Part shown: piece after piece, positions 1-11,684 of the stretch
Numbering within the stretch: the stretch's first letter is position 1
How the letters are laid out: the number at the start of each line of letters is the position of its first letter
Assembly: GCA_027924645.1 (NCBI GenBank)
Contig: BSBN01000829.1
Span: forward strand, 4,712,001-4,776,000
From: Cunninghamia lanceolata
Lineage: Eukaryota; Streptophyta; Pinopsida; Cupressales; Cupressaceae
DNA: 64,000 bases
Direction: 5' to 3'
Notes under the pieces: generated by a model
The model's database searches: none
The model's input: only the letters and a program-made list of their open reading frames with translations
What the model was told of the DNA's origin: nothing
Made by a program: the position numbers and the translations under genes

Positions 1-281
1 ATTGTGACTGTCTTTCCAATGGAGCAGAAGTGTTGTGATAGTCTATGAGACTGCTTCCTGCAGACCCTGCATAGTGGATATGGTGGAATGTTAGATGGAG
101 TTAGGAATCTTGTGAGATGTGCCCTGAAGTTCCCTCTCTTTGATGTCAAGAACAAGTTAGTTATTGTGTTGAAACCCTTCCTTGTCAGAAGTCTGATCTC
201 AGTCAAAAATAGTGAACCTAGGGAGACCTTTCATTGAAGACTTGAAGTGCGTTGTCCTACTGTCCTAGATGCTTTGCATCA
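1..281 (+). repeat. G1 5' LTR, 3' part
   Basis: Nearly identical to 3643-3926, so the two form a direct repeat flanking a gag-protease region. The repeat ends in GCATCA, followed four bases later by a methionine-tRNA primer site, which makes this the 3' end of a 5' LTR. The window begins inside or at the edge of the LTR, so its true length is unknown. Sequence upstream of the 3' copy (about 2450-3640) has the look of LTR U3/R DNA, so the full LTR may exceed 1 kb. Confidence 0.8.
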
Positions 282-285
282 TTTT

Positions 286-297
286 TGGTATCAGAGC
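286..297 (+). other. G1 primer binding site (tRNA-iMet)
   Basis: TGGTATCAGAGC is the complement of the 3' end of plant initiator methionine tRNA. It lies four bases after the LTR end, the usual place for priming minus-strand DNA. Confidence 0.9.
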
Positions 298-363
298 AAG
301 CAAGTAGATCCTTGAGGGTGTAGTAGGGTCTTGTGAAATAGTAAGGGTTTGTGAGAGTTCAAG

Positions 364-2424
364 ATGCCTCCTAAAAATCAAATGGCTAGGGAGAACAATG
401 AGTTGAGAGAAGCCTTAAAGGCTAGAGAAAAAGAGTTGAGAGGAGAACAGGATGCTACAAGGGAAAGAGAGTTAAGGCAAGTAAGAAGGGAGAATGCATC
501 AATCTTGGCAAGATTGGAAGCATTAGAGAAGAATCCTAGAAGGGATGAGCAAGATGATCAAGAAAGAGGTGAGGAGGTAGATGAGAATCCTCCTAAGGAT
601 GAATTAGATCCTGAAGAAAAGAAATTTGTGAGATTGCTAAAGGCAGTCCAAGGAAGTGGAACAAAGGAAAACATAGAGTTACCTATCTATCAAGGGAAGA
701 TGGATAGTGAAGAGGTATTAGGGTGGATAGATGCCCTTGAAAATTTCTTTGAGTATGAGGAAATGAGTGATGAGAAGAAGGTTAAATTTGTAAAAACAAA
801 ACTAAGAGGAACAACACTTACATGGTGGAGTAGTGTGCAAACAGAAAGAATGGCTAGAGGTGGAACAAGAATCACTTCTTGGGGTAGGATGAAGGATATG
901 ATGAAGGATCAATTTCTTCCATCCGATTACTCCATTCAAACAAAGAAGATGAGGTAGAATTTGAAACAAAAGGACATGGATGTTATGTCCTATACCGAGC
1001 AATTTCATAAGCTTAGTATTAGAGGAGGATTGGAAGATGAAGAAGAGAAAGTGGCAAGATACCTTAATGGGCTTAGGTATAACTTGCAGGATGAGATTGG
1101 TTTGACAGTACCAAAATCACTTGGAGAATGTTTTTAGTTAGCCATCAGGGCTAAAGAGAGGGTGAAGAGGAAGCAAGAAAGACAAGGAAGTAGTGGTAGA
1201 GGATATAGAGGTAGGCGCAGACCTACCAATGAAGGACAGAGCAGCAATGAGAAAGGTAAGGAGTTTTCTGCAGATCAGAGAGGTGGATATAGAGGTGGAG
1301 GTAGATTTGGATCAGGTAGAGGATTATTCACAGGTAGATGTTATCATTACAATGAAGTGGGACACACATCTTTCAAATGTCCTAAGAAGGATGATGCTGA
1401 TAAGAGCAAGGATAGAAGAGTTCATTTGGCACAAGAGGAGGAGAAGCCAGAAGAACAGGAAATGTCATTAGCCTCTCTAGTAATGGTTGGAGAAATGCTC
1501 ATGGTAGAAAAAGGCAAAATGCAGCAAACACCACAGGTATCCATTTTTAAAACTAATTGTTTAAGCCATGGAAAAATATGCAAGTTGATTATAGATTTAG
1601 GTTCACATGATCATTTAGTCTCTTAGGAAATGGTCCATAAGTTGGGATTGAAAACATTTGATCATCCTAGTCCTTACAATGTCACTTGGGTAAGTCAAGA
1701 GCAGCAAGTAAGGGTTAGTAAGAAGGCATATGTTGATTTTTCAATTGGTCCATATCATGACTCTATTTTGTGTGATGTCATTTCAATGACATGTGGGCAT
1801 ATAATTTTGGGTAGACCATGGCAACACTTGAGGAGGACAATTCATGATGGTTATACTAATAACTATTTGGTGCACACAGATGGTAGAAAGTTCAAACTAG
1901 TACCTTTACCTTGTGAAGACAAGAAGGAACATGTTACTATCTATTTTGGAGAGAAATTGCAGTTGAATGTGCAGGTTAAGGATGATGGGAAATGGTCAGA
2001 ATAGTTGCAGCAAAAGGTGGAAGACAGTCCTAAAGGATAGTAGGTTTGTGACTTGATTTATGTCAAGATTGGGGACATTGACTGTCCTATAAGCATGCAG
2101 AAGAAGGAAGGCAAACAATAGATAGTACAGGGAGGAATAAAGCAGAACCTCAAGATGGGAAGAGCAGAAGCATTGCAGCAGCAGGGTCCTAGGCAAGGGC
2201 ATCACAACATGCTTTATGGTCCTAACACTATTTACAGGAGCCATGCAGGTTGGAGAAGGAGGAAGATAACTCTTGGGGAGTTCATGTTCCCTATCACAAA
2301 TCAGATGAACATTCCAACAAGATTGAAGAACATTTGGAGAAGATTCCATAACTCTTGGGACAAGAGTTTTTATCATGCTGGGGAGTATGGTCCAGGAGCA
2401 CCAAGACATCTAGGTTTTGTTTGA
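364..2424 (+). pseudogene. Ty3/gypsy gag-protease, decayed
   Basis: One reading frame of about 687 codons runs from the ATG at 364 to the TGA at 2422, broken only by in-frame TAG codons (for example at 955, 1624 and 2002). The N-terminal third is a charged coiled coil. A retrotransposon gag domain follows (LPIYQGK, WIDALENFF and TLTWW motifs), then an RG-rich linker and one zinc knuckle at about 1339-1380 whose second cysteine has become tyrosine. A retropepsin-like domain follows at about 1560-1900 (IIDLGS in place of the usual D-S/T-G, then ILGRPWQ). No RT, RNase H or integrase follows before the 3' LTR, so this is a gag-PR-only element or a deletion derivative. The frame is preserved with no visible frameshift, which suggests decay mainly by point mutation. 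Confidence 0.85.
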
Positions 2425-3642
2425 TCTTCAAGTAGTTGTTTGGTTCAATAAGGTCCTTGAGACCATTCAATGTTGTAATAAGGCTTGAAAGCCATGCTTG
2501 TAAAAGGACTATGTCCAAATACCTAAAATCTACTCTCATATTGTAAAGGAGGACAATCATATTGTAAAGGCAGTCATATAAGTTTGTAGCCCTCCTAATG
2601 TGTGTAGGAGGCAATCCTCATGTTTGGAAGCATGTCTAAGGTTAAAAGGTATGTTAAGAACCTTGTCAAAGGTTACCAAATGATGGAGAGCATTATTAAA
2701 ACATAAAATAGTCATTATAGTCCAAAGGAGGATAGTTACAAAACAACAATTTGTTGCTGCAATTAGAAACAAGAAGAAGCTCGGTGGTTGGGGCAGTTTT
2801 CATCGACCCCAACCACTCCCAATTGACTTCATGCAATGTAGGAGGCCTACCTTAAGCCAGAGGGGATTCATTTTGTAAGACACATTCAGTAGAAGTGGAA
2901 TAAGAACGAAGTAATAACTATTTTCTTGCTTTTCTGTGATTTTTCTATGTTTTTTTTGCTGTTTCTAGTCCATACCTGTGCCTGTACGGAACTGTCATAG
3001 TCCATGAATGCATTAGAAGGTTAGAGGTTTGAGATATCTTGGATTTTAATCTTGTTTGGGCTCTTGACACTCATTTTTACTTCTGCATTTCCCTTTTCTC
3101 TGCAAGTGGGTTTGAAAACCTAACTTAGGGCTTTTTTTGAGTAGTCTGATGGGTTATCCTCATTCCATTGATCTTCTCTGTTTCTGATTAGTGGAATGGA
3201 TTGTAAGATAGCTAATGTAAGGGTTTGTAAAGGTTTTGGAGGTAGGAGGACGGTTTAGGGTGAGTTTTTCATGTTGATGACTTTGCAAAGAAAACCATGT
3301 GTTGAGACTCGGTGAAGGACGACAGCAGATAGGTGATGACCACTAACTATGGAAGTGAAAATGTTGGGAAATGCCAGTCATTGTCACTAATAGGAGGTGC
3401 TCTGGATCTAACCAGGGTCCTGTGATAAGAAGTAGGGAGAGATCCTCTGGGAAATCTATCCACTCTACCTTTTTTTTGTTTGCTGACTCTGCCAGTCCTC
3501 TTGGAGACAGTCACTACAAAGAAGGTAATAGGTTTGTTTGGGCATGTTAATGATTTGTCAAGACATTAGATGCTTGGTATGTTACTAATTTGACAGCTTG
3601 TATGAGATTGAGTTTGTGTTGATAGAGATAATCCTAAGGAGG
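2425..3642 (+). other. G1 3' region, non-coding
   Basis: No coding region found. The stretch holds purine-rich motifs, a short inverted repeat (GGTTGGGG at 2786-2793 and CCCCAACC at 2807-2814), and sequence near 2860-2960 resembling the transcribed R/U5 part of an LTR. Probably the upstream part of the 3' LTR, whose 5' partner lies left of the window. Confidence 0.5.
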
Positions 3643-3926
3643 ATATTGTGACTATCTTTCCAATGGAGCAGAAGTGTTGTGACAGTCTATGAGATTGTTG
3701 TCCTGCAGACCCTGCATAGTGGATATGGTGGAATGTTAGATGGAGTTAGGAGTCTTGTGAGATGTGCCCTGAAGTTCCCTCTCTTTGATGTCAAGAACAA
3801 GTTAGTTATTGTGTTGAAACCCTTCCTTTTAAGAAGTCTAATCTCAATCAAAAATAGTGAACCTAGGGAGACCTTTCATTGAAGACTTGAAGTGTGCTGT
3901 CCTGCTGTCCTCGATGCTCTGCATCA
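3643..3926 (+). repeat. G1 3' LTR, 3' part
   Basis: Direct repeat of 1-281 with few differences, ending in GCATCA at 3926. AAGGAGGA just upstream (about 3635-3642) could be a polypurine tract if the LTR starts here. The alternative is a longer LTR beginning between about 2430 and 2600. Confidence 0.8.
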
Positions 3927-3929
3927 ACT

Positions 3930-5110
3930 AGTGAACTAGTTTGTGAGTTTGCAATTTTGTCGATTCACCGATAAAGTGATCGGGTGGGTGATGAAATTTG
4001 TCTAAGGTAGTGAAAGGAAGCATTTTACCTTTTTCAAAAAAAAATTTGGTTCACAAACCCAGAGGTTCGCCAGTTTTGAAGTTTACAAATTTGTTGGTTT
4101 TCTGGCAAAAAAGGTGAAGGGAGAAGTTTAAGATAAAAAAGAATGAAGGAATGTAGCCTTTGTTGATGAATTTATTAGTTCACAAACTTGAAAGTTCCTT
4201 GATGGCAAGTTTGCTAACAAAGGCTTCCACAATAGCTCAATTCAGAGGCAAAGGGATAACCAAGGGCATGTTCACCATCGATACATTTCACTGATAACAA
4301 AGAGACAAGGTCCATGGTTCGGGAAAGGTGAAATTTGTTGATAAGGGAAAAAGGTAAGTCACATTAGTTCACCTCAGAGCATTTTTCCAATAAGGAAAAT
4401 AGAAAAGATGAAAGTAAACGGCTTGGTTCAAAAAGGAAGAGATTTGCCGATAAGGCGAGGATGTGCAAAGAGAAATCCAAAAGCAAAAGTAGGTAGAAGG
4501 TATGGTTCTAAAAAAAATATTTTTCTAATAAAGTAGGAAAAAGAAAAAAAGTGGCGCTGAAGACTTAGTTTGAGAAATTGAAAGTTTTCCAATAAGGCAA
4601 ATAGTGGAAAGGGGGAAGCAGAAAAGGTGGCTTTGTCCACAAACCAGAAGAAAGCTGAACTTGCCAAGAAGTTTGAATATTTCAAGATTCACTGATAAGG
4701 TGATAAGGTAAAAATGGGAAGAGAAGAAGGTCAAGGCAGTGTGGTTCACGAAAGTGATATTTCGCTGACCAAAGAGGAAGATAGAGATAGAAATTTTAGA
4801 AAAAGTGAAAATTGCCAACAAAGAATAAAACAAGCCAAGTTCACCAAATTGAAATTTTGCCGATAAGGCAAAAAGGGAAGCTAAAATAAGACAAGGCGGT
4901 GATAGAAGAAATGGAGCACTTTTCCAAAGTTCAGGAAAAGTAAGATTTGTTGATAAGGCATAAAAGAGGCCAAAAATGAAAAGAAAGAGGAAGATGTCTC
5001 CCATGGTTCGAAAAAGTGGTAGTTTGCCAACAAAGTGAATAGAAGAAGAAAATGAAGAATTTTGTGATAAAGAAGATAGGATGATAAAGGTGGGAGGATA
5101 CCCAAATATG
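3930..5110. repeat. Degenerate array with GCCGATAAGGC core
   Basis: About ten diverged copies of a motif centred on TTTGCCGATAAGGCAAA recur every 70-105 bp (cores near 4446, 4519, 4586, 4688, 4762, 4857, 4946, 5027 and 5062, with weaker ones from 3966). The best copy, 4856-4874, is an inverted repeat with arms TTTTGCC and GGCAAAA around GATAA. Most cores follow a GGTTC or AGTTCAC element by 10-20 bases. Long minus-strand open frames here follow from the repeat's composition and carry no recognisable domain. Confidence 0.6.
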
Positions 5111-6403
5111 CAGATGGGTATAGTTAGAAATTAGATGGCCCAAAATAGAAAATTGGAGAACACATTTAAAGTGTTGTAAAAGCTTTAAAAGGCTGATTTG
5201 TACCCAGAATTTATGATTCTGTAGAATAGTACCATGCAGGTGGTTGATATAGTGAAATTCTTCAATGCACAGGTACATTTGAAGGACAAAGAAGATAAAT
5301 CAAATGTTGCAGGTGTTAGAAAAATGATTGGAACCTTCCACTTATATTGTTCCTGGTACAAAAAGGGTGCAACCAATCTTCTTCTAACATTTTTAGAATT
5401 GAAAGAGTGTGGGCATAATTCCAAATGTGTTGATCCTCTGGCAGAGGCCATGGGCTTTACTTTAATGTAGCATGGGTTTCTTTTTGACTAATTTTCCAAC
5501 ACCCAGGAGTTACACAAGAACTAATTTATATATATACATGTTTCTGACATGTTTTGAGGGCTGGTCTTTGAACCAATTGTCTGGTCTGGAAGCACCTAAG
5601 GAGTACTTTTTACCATAAAATCATGTTAGTCTAGTCTGTAAGTGAAGGGATTTATTCAGCATAGTGTAGGAAGGTTGTGTAAAGAAGATATGAATGTAAT
5701 AGAATGTCTCCATGGGAGTTTGTAATGATTTTGGCAAATGTATATTCATAGTTGTATGTTTCTCCTTGCCACATTTGCTGGCACGATTGTAACCAAGGCT
5801 TGGAGATGTGTGACCGCATCTAAGTTAATGCACGGATTTGTATTTGCCATTCTTTTGTTGCATATGAATCATTGCAGTTCTCTTTTAGATTATTAAGTAT
5901 GTCCATTATATGAAGATCTATTAGAGTCATATATGTGAATGTATGTCTAGTTCTATTGATCCTATGAATCTGTTGCTGAATGGAGTAGGCACTGATCCAT
6001 ATTGGAGAGGGATCAATAACTCTTTTAAAATAAACAAATCATTCCCCTATAGTTTAATGGAAAAAAACCATCTTTCCTGTGCATGTACATTCATACAGTT
6101 GAATAAGCTATATAGGGGTTTTTGTGACAGCGAATTGTTCTTGGTTGAACAACAGCTTTTGGGACCAAGGCAACGAATTGGGTTTGGTTGTCCATATTTT
6201 TAGTTGTTCATCTAGTTTGAACTTAACACCTATTTTGGTATACCCCTTGGAATATCCCTCCAGAGTCTAAGCTAAGATCGAAGTGCAAGGGATGAAACCC
6301 ACTCCCATAAAGTTGACCTTTAACCCTGCATATTCTATTGATGGGTTGATTATGCTTACATGACAACAAACCCATCTTTGTGAGTGTGATTTTGTCCTAG
6401 GAA
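5111..6403. other. Unassigned stretch
   Basis: A 78-codon plus-strand open frame (5234-5470) has no recognisable domain. The rest is AT-rich with no repeat partner in this window. It should hold the 5' LTR and leader of element E, but I could not locate an LTR end or primer site. Confidence 0.4.
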
Positions 6404-7370
6404 TTGGAGATGCAATTTTGGGAACCAACAAATAGTAACACAGGTTTCAAAAATTCTAATTTCAATAAGAACAGGAAAAGCTTGTACTCTAGGGATGATT
6501 GTAGTTCAATAGAAGAAGCAGACAACAACACATTAGAAGATGAAAGAGAAGAAACCCTATTCACAGTGGGTATGTTGAACAACTCAGACAATGTTGCTAA
6601 TGATGGTGAAGACATGATAGACATTAATGAGGAAGAATGTGAAGTTTATTTTGAAGGGGAACTAATTTCTTCTCTAGATGAACTAAGAGCAACAAGGAAG
6701 AAGAACAGAGAATACAAGGCTAAGTTTAAAGAATTATAAGAAGAAGTTGACAACATGGAAGCTCAAATTGAAGAAGGTGAAAGAGTTGTGGATTGCCTAA
6801 ATGTTGATCTCAATGCCAAATTAGATGAATGCTCTAGACTTAAAGAAAATGTCTCCCTAAGGAAGGAACTAGAGAAGCAAAGGATCAGATAGATAGGAGT
6901 CTAAAACTTAAGAAAATAAAAAAATGTCCTTGATGAGATAATCTACAATCAAAGACCTCTTAAGAATAAGGGTGGTCTTGTATTCAAGAAAGTTCAAAAT
7001 TCAAAAACAAATATAGTTGAAGGCATGTATGAGATGTAAAAGATAGAACCCTACACTGAAGTCTCTGAGAGTACTGAAGATGAGAAGTTGGATGATGGCT
7101 TCATAAAGATTAGAAATCTAAAGAAGACATTCTAGGGCCCTCCTCCTACAAGACAAGCCACTACAACTAGGTACTCTTCATCTTTTTATGGCTAGTGTTA
7201 TTCATGTCATAAGTTTGGTCATAAGACTATTGATTGTAGAACAAAGATAACAAGAAATGGTTATATGAGCAAGAACTCTTTCTTGTATCTGGTGTATAAT
7301 GTCATATGCTATAAGTTCAATAACTTTGGGCATAGAGCCAGTTTTTATATCTAAGTGATTTTGTGGAACC
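6404..7370 (+). pseudogene. Element E gag: coiled coil and zinc knuckles
   Basis: One frame runs from about 6404 through several stops (first TAA at 6737). It encodes an acidic segment, a heptad-rich coiled coil (about 6660-6900), a basic linker, and a perfect CCHC zinc knuckle at 7196-7237 (C-x2-C-x4-H-x4-C). A second, damaged knuckle follows at about 7305-7350. The order coiled coil, basic linker, knuckles matches the gag of element N and of Sirevirus-like Ty1/copia elements. The N-terminal gag domain is absent or unrecognisable. RNA binding and particle assembly are the family role; this copy cannot make a full protein. Confidence 0.65.
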
Positions 7371-7639
7371 ACCTATTCAAAACAAGAAGATGGAGGAAAA
7401 CATGAGCAATCAAAAAAAGGAAATAACTAAGATATGTAGAAAGAAACTAGAGAAAGACAATGAAAAGATGGAAGAACCTTTGCATGTGCCTCATGAAGAG
7501 GATTTCATACTAAATTAAGAAGAAGCATGTGTTCATGGGGAGCTAACCATAGCATATTCTTTTAGCTCCCTGTAACAATGGGTTACCAATTCTGTAAGGT
7601 GAATTGAAGTGAAAGCAGGGCACATAGATGACTTGATAA

Positions 7640-8860
7640 GAAATTGAAAGAACGATAACCCATTCCCTTGGAATGAAGACATTAAAGGAAGAAACTCTAG
7701 GAAAGGATTAGAGACTGTGATAAAGATTACAAGTGGTTGGATTATGAAAGGGTTAAGGAGTGAAGAAAAGGAGATGTTTCTTTAAGTGGAAAGGAAAGAA
7801 ATAAGGATAAGCATGTTGATAGAGAAAAGGAAAGAAACAAAGACAAAAATAGGTACAAGGAATAAGGAAAAAGAAGAAAATCTAAAAGAAACAGAGTTAA
7901 AGAAATTCAAAGAAATATAAGGACTCAAACTACATGGATGATGGAGATGTTGGAAGAAGAACTAAATGGTGATGCTGTAGAGGATGAGGCTAGAAATAAA
8001 AATATGTAGAATGGAGAAGCCATGGATGTTTATCCTCTTGATGAATTTATGAACAGAGTGGTTATACCTGATGTTGAGAACTTAAGTAGCAAAACTGATA
8101 TTTCTATAAACATTGAAAAGGAAGTGAAGAATTTAAATTATGGGACAAATAAAAAGAAATCAAACAAAGGCAGACTTGGAAGGATTATGTCTAGTGATGT
8201 CTTTGATGTGGCTAATGATGAAGGTAAAGATGATAATGAATTCATGAAAAGAGTGAAGAAAACAAAAGTTGAGAAGTTATCTATAGCAGACCATTTCAAG
8301 TTTTAGTAAGAGAGATTTCTCTGATAATAGAAGAGGAAGTTGTACCATACATGAAGGAGCTAGAGTTGGAGATTCATGGTATAGATGTGTCAAAGCCTTT
8401 GAAGAAATGGAACTAGGATATGAGAAGCCCAAATTCTACCAATTATTATGAGTAGAAGAGATTGTATTGGTATAGAAAAAACATATTCATGTTTCTATTA
8501 GGAAGTTTTCCAAGGTTCTTGATTTAAGTTGTGTACTTATCTATGGAGGTTCTAGAGTGGCACATCAAATCAGCAATTTCAAGTGAGGTACTGAAATTGT
8601 TGTTTGCATGCTTGGTAGGATGATTGATATTCTTTTCACAAGTAGAGATTACTAGAACTAGACAGACAAAGTGTGCTTTCCTCTACCACATTTCCTAGTT
8701 TGGTAGAGTTTCTTGTCCGAAAAGTGTTGAATTGGAGCTCCTTGGTGAGTGGTATAAAAATTTAGTGTTTGTGTTTTCTCAGGAGAAGTGTGATAACCTG
8801 TTCAAGGAAAAGATAGACCATGCATTTACTATTTCAAAATTTGAAGTAGAGCAATAGATA
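7640..8860 (+). pseudogene. Captured DEAD-box RNA helicase fragment (PRP5/RH42 type)
   Basis: Sits between gag and the polypurine tracts of element E, where pol belongs. Order matches the plant RH42/PRP5 splicing helicase: an Arg/Lys/Glu/Asp-rich N-terminus (about 7780-7930), an MDVYPLDEFMN segment at 8022, FMKRVKKTKVEKLS at 8241, KELELEIHG at about 8354, YEKP then LPIIMSRRDCIGI at 8436, RKFSKVL and GGSRVAHQIS at about 8545, GTEIVVC and GRMIDILFTS at about 8587, FPSLVE and RKVLN at 8719-8733, ELLGEWY at 8735, and SQEKCD at about 8777. The Walker A (GSGKT) and DEAD stretches are missing, as is the part between RKVLN and ELLGEWY. Stops and frameshifts are frequent. No intron is visible, so an mRNA source is likely. 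It cannot encode an active ATPase. The family role is branch-point recognition in the U2 snRNP. Confidence 0.85.
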
Positions 8861-9093
8861 AATTCTATTTTGATACATCAAGAAGATTGCAGAAGATAAA
8901 ACTTGTGTAAGAAGTACCTTTTTGAAAAGGACGAGCCACTATACCGAGTTGATATGTACATAGAAGTGGCTACATATTAGGGGGGTCAAACAGACAAAAT
9001 AAACTATAGAGGATGACAAGTATTGTACCGACATGGGGAGCTTGTATATTTTGTAAATACAAAGGAAGACCTCTGGCCCTTTTCCCTTGATGT
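8861..9093 (+). other. E 3' internal region
   Basis: Linker between the helicase fragment and the first polypurine tract. A broken reading frame is visible, but no domain. Confidence 0.35.
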
Positions 9094-9152
9094 CAAAAGG
9101 GGAGAAAAGTTGAATATCAGGTTAGTGTTGCCATCATTGACAAAGGGGGAGA
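9094..9152 (+). other. E polypurine tracts (two copies)
   Basis: AAAAGGGGAGAAAAG near 9094 and AAAGGGGGAGA at 9142-9152, the second directly before the LTR start. Repeated polypurine tracts embedded in GATGTCAAAGGGGG-like sequence are typical of Sireviruses. Confidence 0.7.
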
Positions 9153-9153
9153 T

Positions 9154-10089
9154 TGTTGCATATATTGTCATTGATGTCAAAAGAGTGGTTGTCATTGATG
9201 TCAAAGGCATTGATGATGTTGATGTCAAAGGAGAATGCCAAAGAAGTAGTGATCATAAGAGTTGTGATAGTGAAAGGGGGATGTCAAAGGAGTGGTGATC
9301 AGAGATTGTTGCAACTGTCAAAGAAGTGTTGTGATATCAGAAGAGTTGTGATGAAAGATATGAGCATGTAGATGGATCATCATCATCTATACATAGTTGT
9401 ACCTTATCTTTTGATATGAGCATGCAGATGGATCAGCATCATCTATACATATTGGTACCTTAGCTTCTGAAGTTCATGAATAGGTGAAGGTTGTCAAAGT
9501 GTTTTTTGATTAATGTCATACATTGATGCTTAAGTTGTGTTTTCTATCAAAGTTCTTGAGGTGTTTGATGTATTTGATATAATGTGTTGGAGAACAAATG
9601 TCATGAAGTCATGTTGGTTGCATATGATGTCCTTTGATGATATGGATTAATGATGATTAGTTCTTGATGAAGAAAATGACATAAATTTTGAAGAAAACTA
9701 TCTAAGTAAGTTTCCAGCTAAGAAGGGTGTCATAGGTTCAGGAAATTGTACTACAATCCTTTGTAGATGAAGATATGACCTTGTGGATTGGAAATTAGCT
9801 AGAGATGACTATGAAGTATGCATGATCCAATTTACAAAGTGTAAGAGTTACCACAGTGTTTTCCAAAGTCGACAGAGTAAGAACAAGTCATATTCCCATG
9901 AAAGGTTATCAGAGGTAGAACAAAAAGCCACTGCATTCCACCACACTTTGATATTTGGCTTTGTTGTGTGAAACTAAACTTCAGATAGTCAGTATGTATG
10001 CTCAGTTCACAATTGAAGTGTTTTGGATCATCGCAGATGTTTTTGGATGTGACTAAGTGAAGATTGTGGTGTTATAGTGTTGTTGCATC
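9154..10089 (+). repeat. Element E 3' LTR (truncated)
   Basis: Begins TGTTGCATA right after the polypurine tract. The first 200 bases hold several GATGTCAAAG repeats that echo the tract, and a 56-bp duplication lies at about 9358-9470 (GAGCATG-AGATGGATCA). It stops where the T0 LTR begins at 10090. No 5' partner was recognised in the window. Confidence 0.55.
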
Positions 10090-10135
10090 TGTTGTGTCAA
10101 AAAATGCCCCCTTGGGGCTTTTCCCTCTTAAGGTT
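10090..10135 (+). repeat. T0 LTR, left piece
   Basis: Starts TGTTGTGTCAAAAA and matches the reverse complement of the outer end of both T1 LTRs (CTTTAAGAGGGAAA, GCCCCCAAGGGG). It continues at 17632 after the T1 insertion. The last five bases, AGGTT, are the target duplicated by T1. Confidence 0.85.
10131..10135. repeat. T1 target site duplication, left
   Basis: AGGTT immediately before the T1 LTR. The same five bases follow the other LTR at 17632-17636. Confidence 0.9.
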
Positions 10136-11376
10136 TGTTTAGGGTAAAATGTGAAGAGGGTTTGATTTCAATGGTTTGTGTTGATCCTCCTTTCACCACT
10201 AAACATTCAAGGACATTTAGCCGAGTAAGAAGTCTACTACAGGCTTCTTATCACTTGGAACATAGGAGAATATTTGAATTGTATGATTTAGTTATTCAAT
10301 TAAACACCAACTATGCTCAAAACCCTAATTATGCAAATTTGTGAACAAACTAACAAATTACAGAAAATGATCGTACATAGAGATATCAAATAAAAATCAA
10401 ATGCATACTAGATTTTGAAGTTTGGAAAGTGGAAAAGTTAGAGACTAATGAGCGGATGCCCTAGTCTAGTGCCACAGTTTTTGTTGAGATCTGGAAACCT
10501 TGTCTACAACGTATTCCTTCTATTCTGGAGATTTTCTTGTTGCGGGATCTAGAGGACTAATGAGCAGGTGCCTGAGTCCAGGTCCCTATTTTCTTCTCTA
10601 ATCTACAATTTTGAGAGTCTGCACTACTCTCCTACAACTCCACTTTTTCTACTTTCACAACCTGTAACCTACAATCACAGAAAAATGGGTTGGGGGTTGT
10701 GGTGTTTAGAGGCTTGCCTCAATCAAGCCCCAGATAGACATTCAAGTCTTTTGAACACCATCAGATAAAGTGTGTGTATCCCTGTGGGATAGAGGCAAAA
10801 TCAAAATGATAAATGATAGAAAGCACAATTGATATCACCTTGTAGTGAAGATCTCATGGAAGGAAGTTGCTCTTCATGCCATAAGGAGATGGATGCCAAA
10901 TCTGCAAATACAAACACAAGAACAACACAAATTCTACTCTACAACACACAATGAATTCCTTGAATCACCTTAACATAAGCCACCAGTTCACAATATCCAT
11001 CTAGTTTCCATCTAGTTTACAAATGAATGCCTAAACATGCTTATATATGCAACTACAAACAATCCCGCTAAGAATTTCATAATTCAAACTTACCATATCG
11101 GCATAGGACCTAAATAATGGTCATAAACTGACACTTTGAAATTGGTCCTAACCTAAAATAGGACGGGACTAGGGCATGGGTGCCCAAGTCCTCCACCCTA
11201 TTTCAGGCAAGATTTATGTTAAGTGCATCCCCTGAATCCAAATTGCCATGAAACTTCAGGGTTTTCTCATCGGGAGTCATCAAAATCATGTAAGATTCTC
11301 TAAATACATTCTAAATGACCCAAGAGCTAAACCTTAAGAGGGAAATGCCCCCAAGGGGACATTTTCTGACGTAACA
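10136..11376 (-). repeat. T1 3' LTR
   Basis: 1,241-bp direct repeat of 16425-17631, written TGTTTAGG...GTAACA on the plus strand. A minus-strand TATA-like box lies at about 11035-11050 (CTTATATATG on plus). Diverged from its partner by point changes and short indels; by eye clearly older than the N and T2 LTR pairs. Confidence 0.9.
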
Positions 11377-11391
11377 TTTAGCCCCCACTTT
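11377..11391 (-). other. T1 polypurine tract
   Basis: On the minus strand this reads AAAGTGGGGGCTAAA directly against the 3' LTR, the expected primer for plus-strand DNA. Confidence 0.8.
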
Positions 11392-11684
11392 AATGTATGT
11401 ATAAATGCAAGGCCAATAGATGCATTAAAGTATGGTCAACAAGCACAACAAACATGCCAAGCATGAAGAAGACACACCAATCACAAAGAAGACAATAACA
11501 GGCACACAAAACATGGAGAAGATAGTTACAGTCATGCAAAACATGGAGAATGCAGCATTGAAGACATGCAAAACACAGTGAATACAACAAATGTAGTGAA
11601 GACAATGATGATTTTATTTTTCTTTTTCATTTTCATATATATGAAATGCAGATGCAAGTACAAGGAAAGTAAACACACCACCCA

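Noticed and set aside
4428..5451. Overlapping minus-strand open frames of up to 159 codons
   Set aside because: They come from the repeated GATAAGGCAAA-like motif (few stops on that strand); no domain and a repeating peptide pattern.
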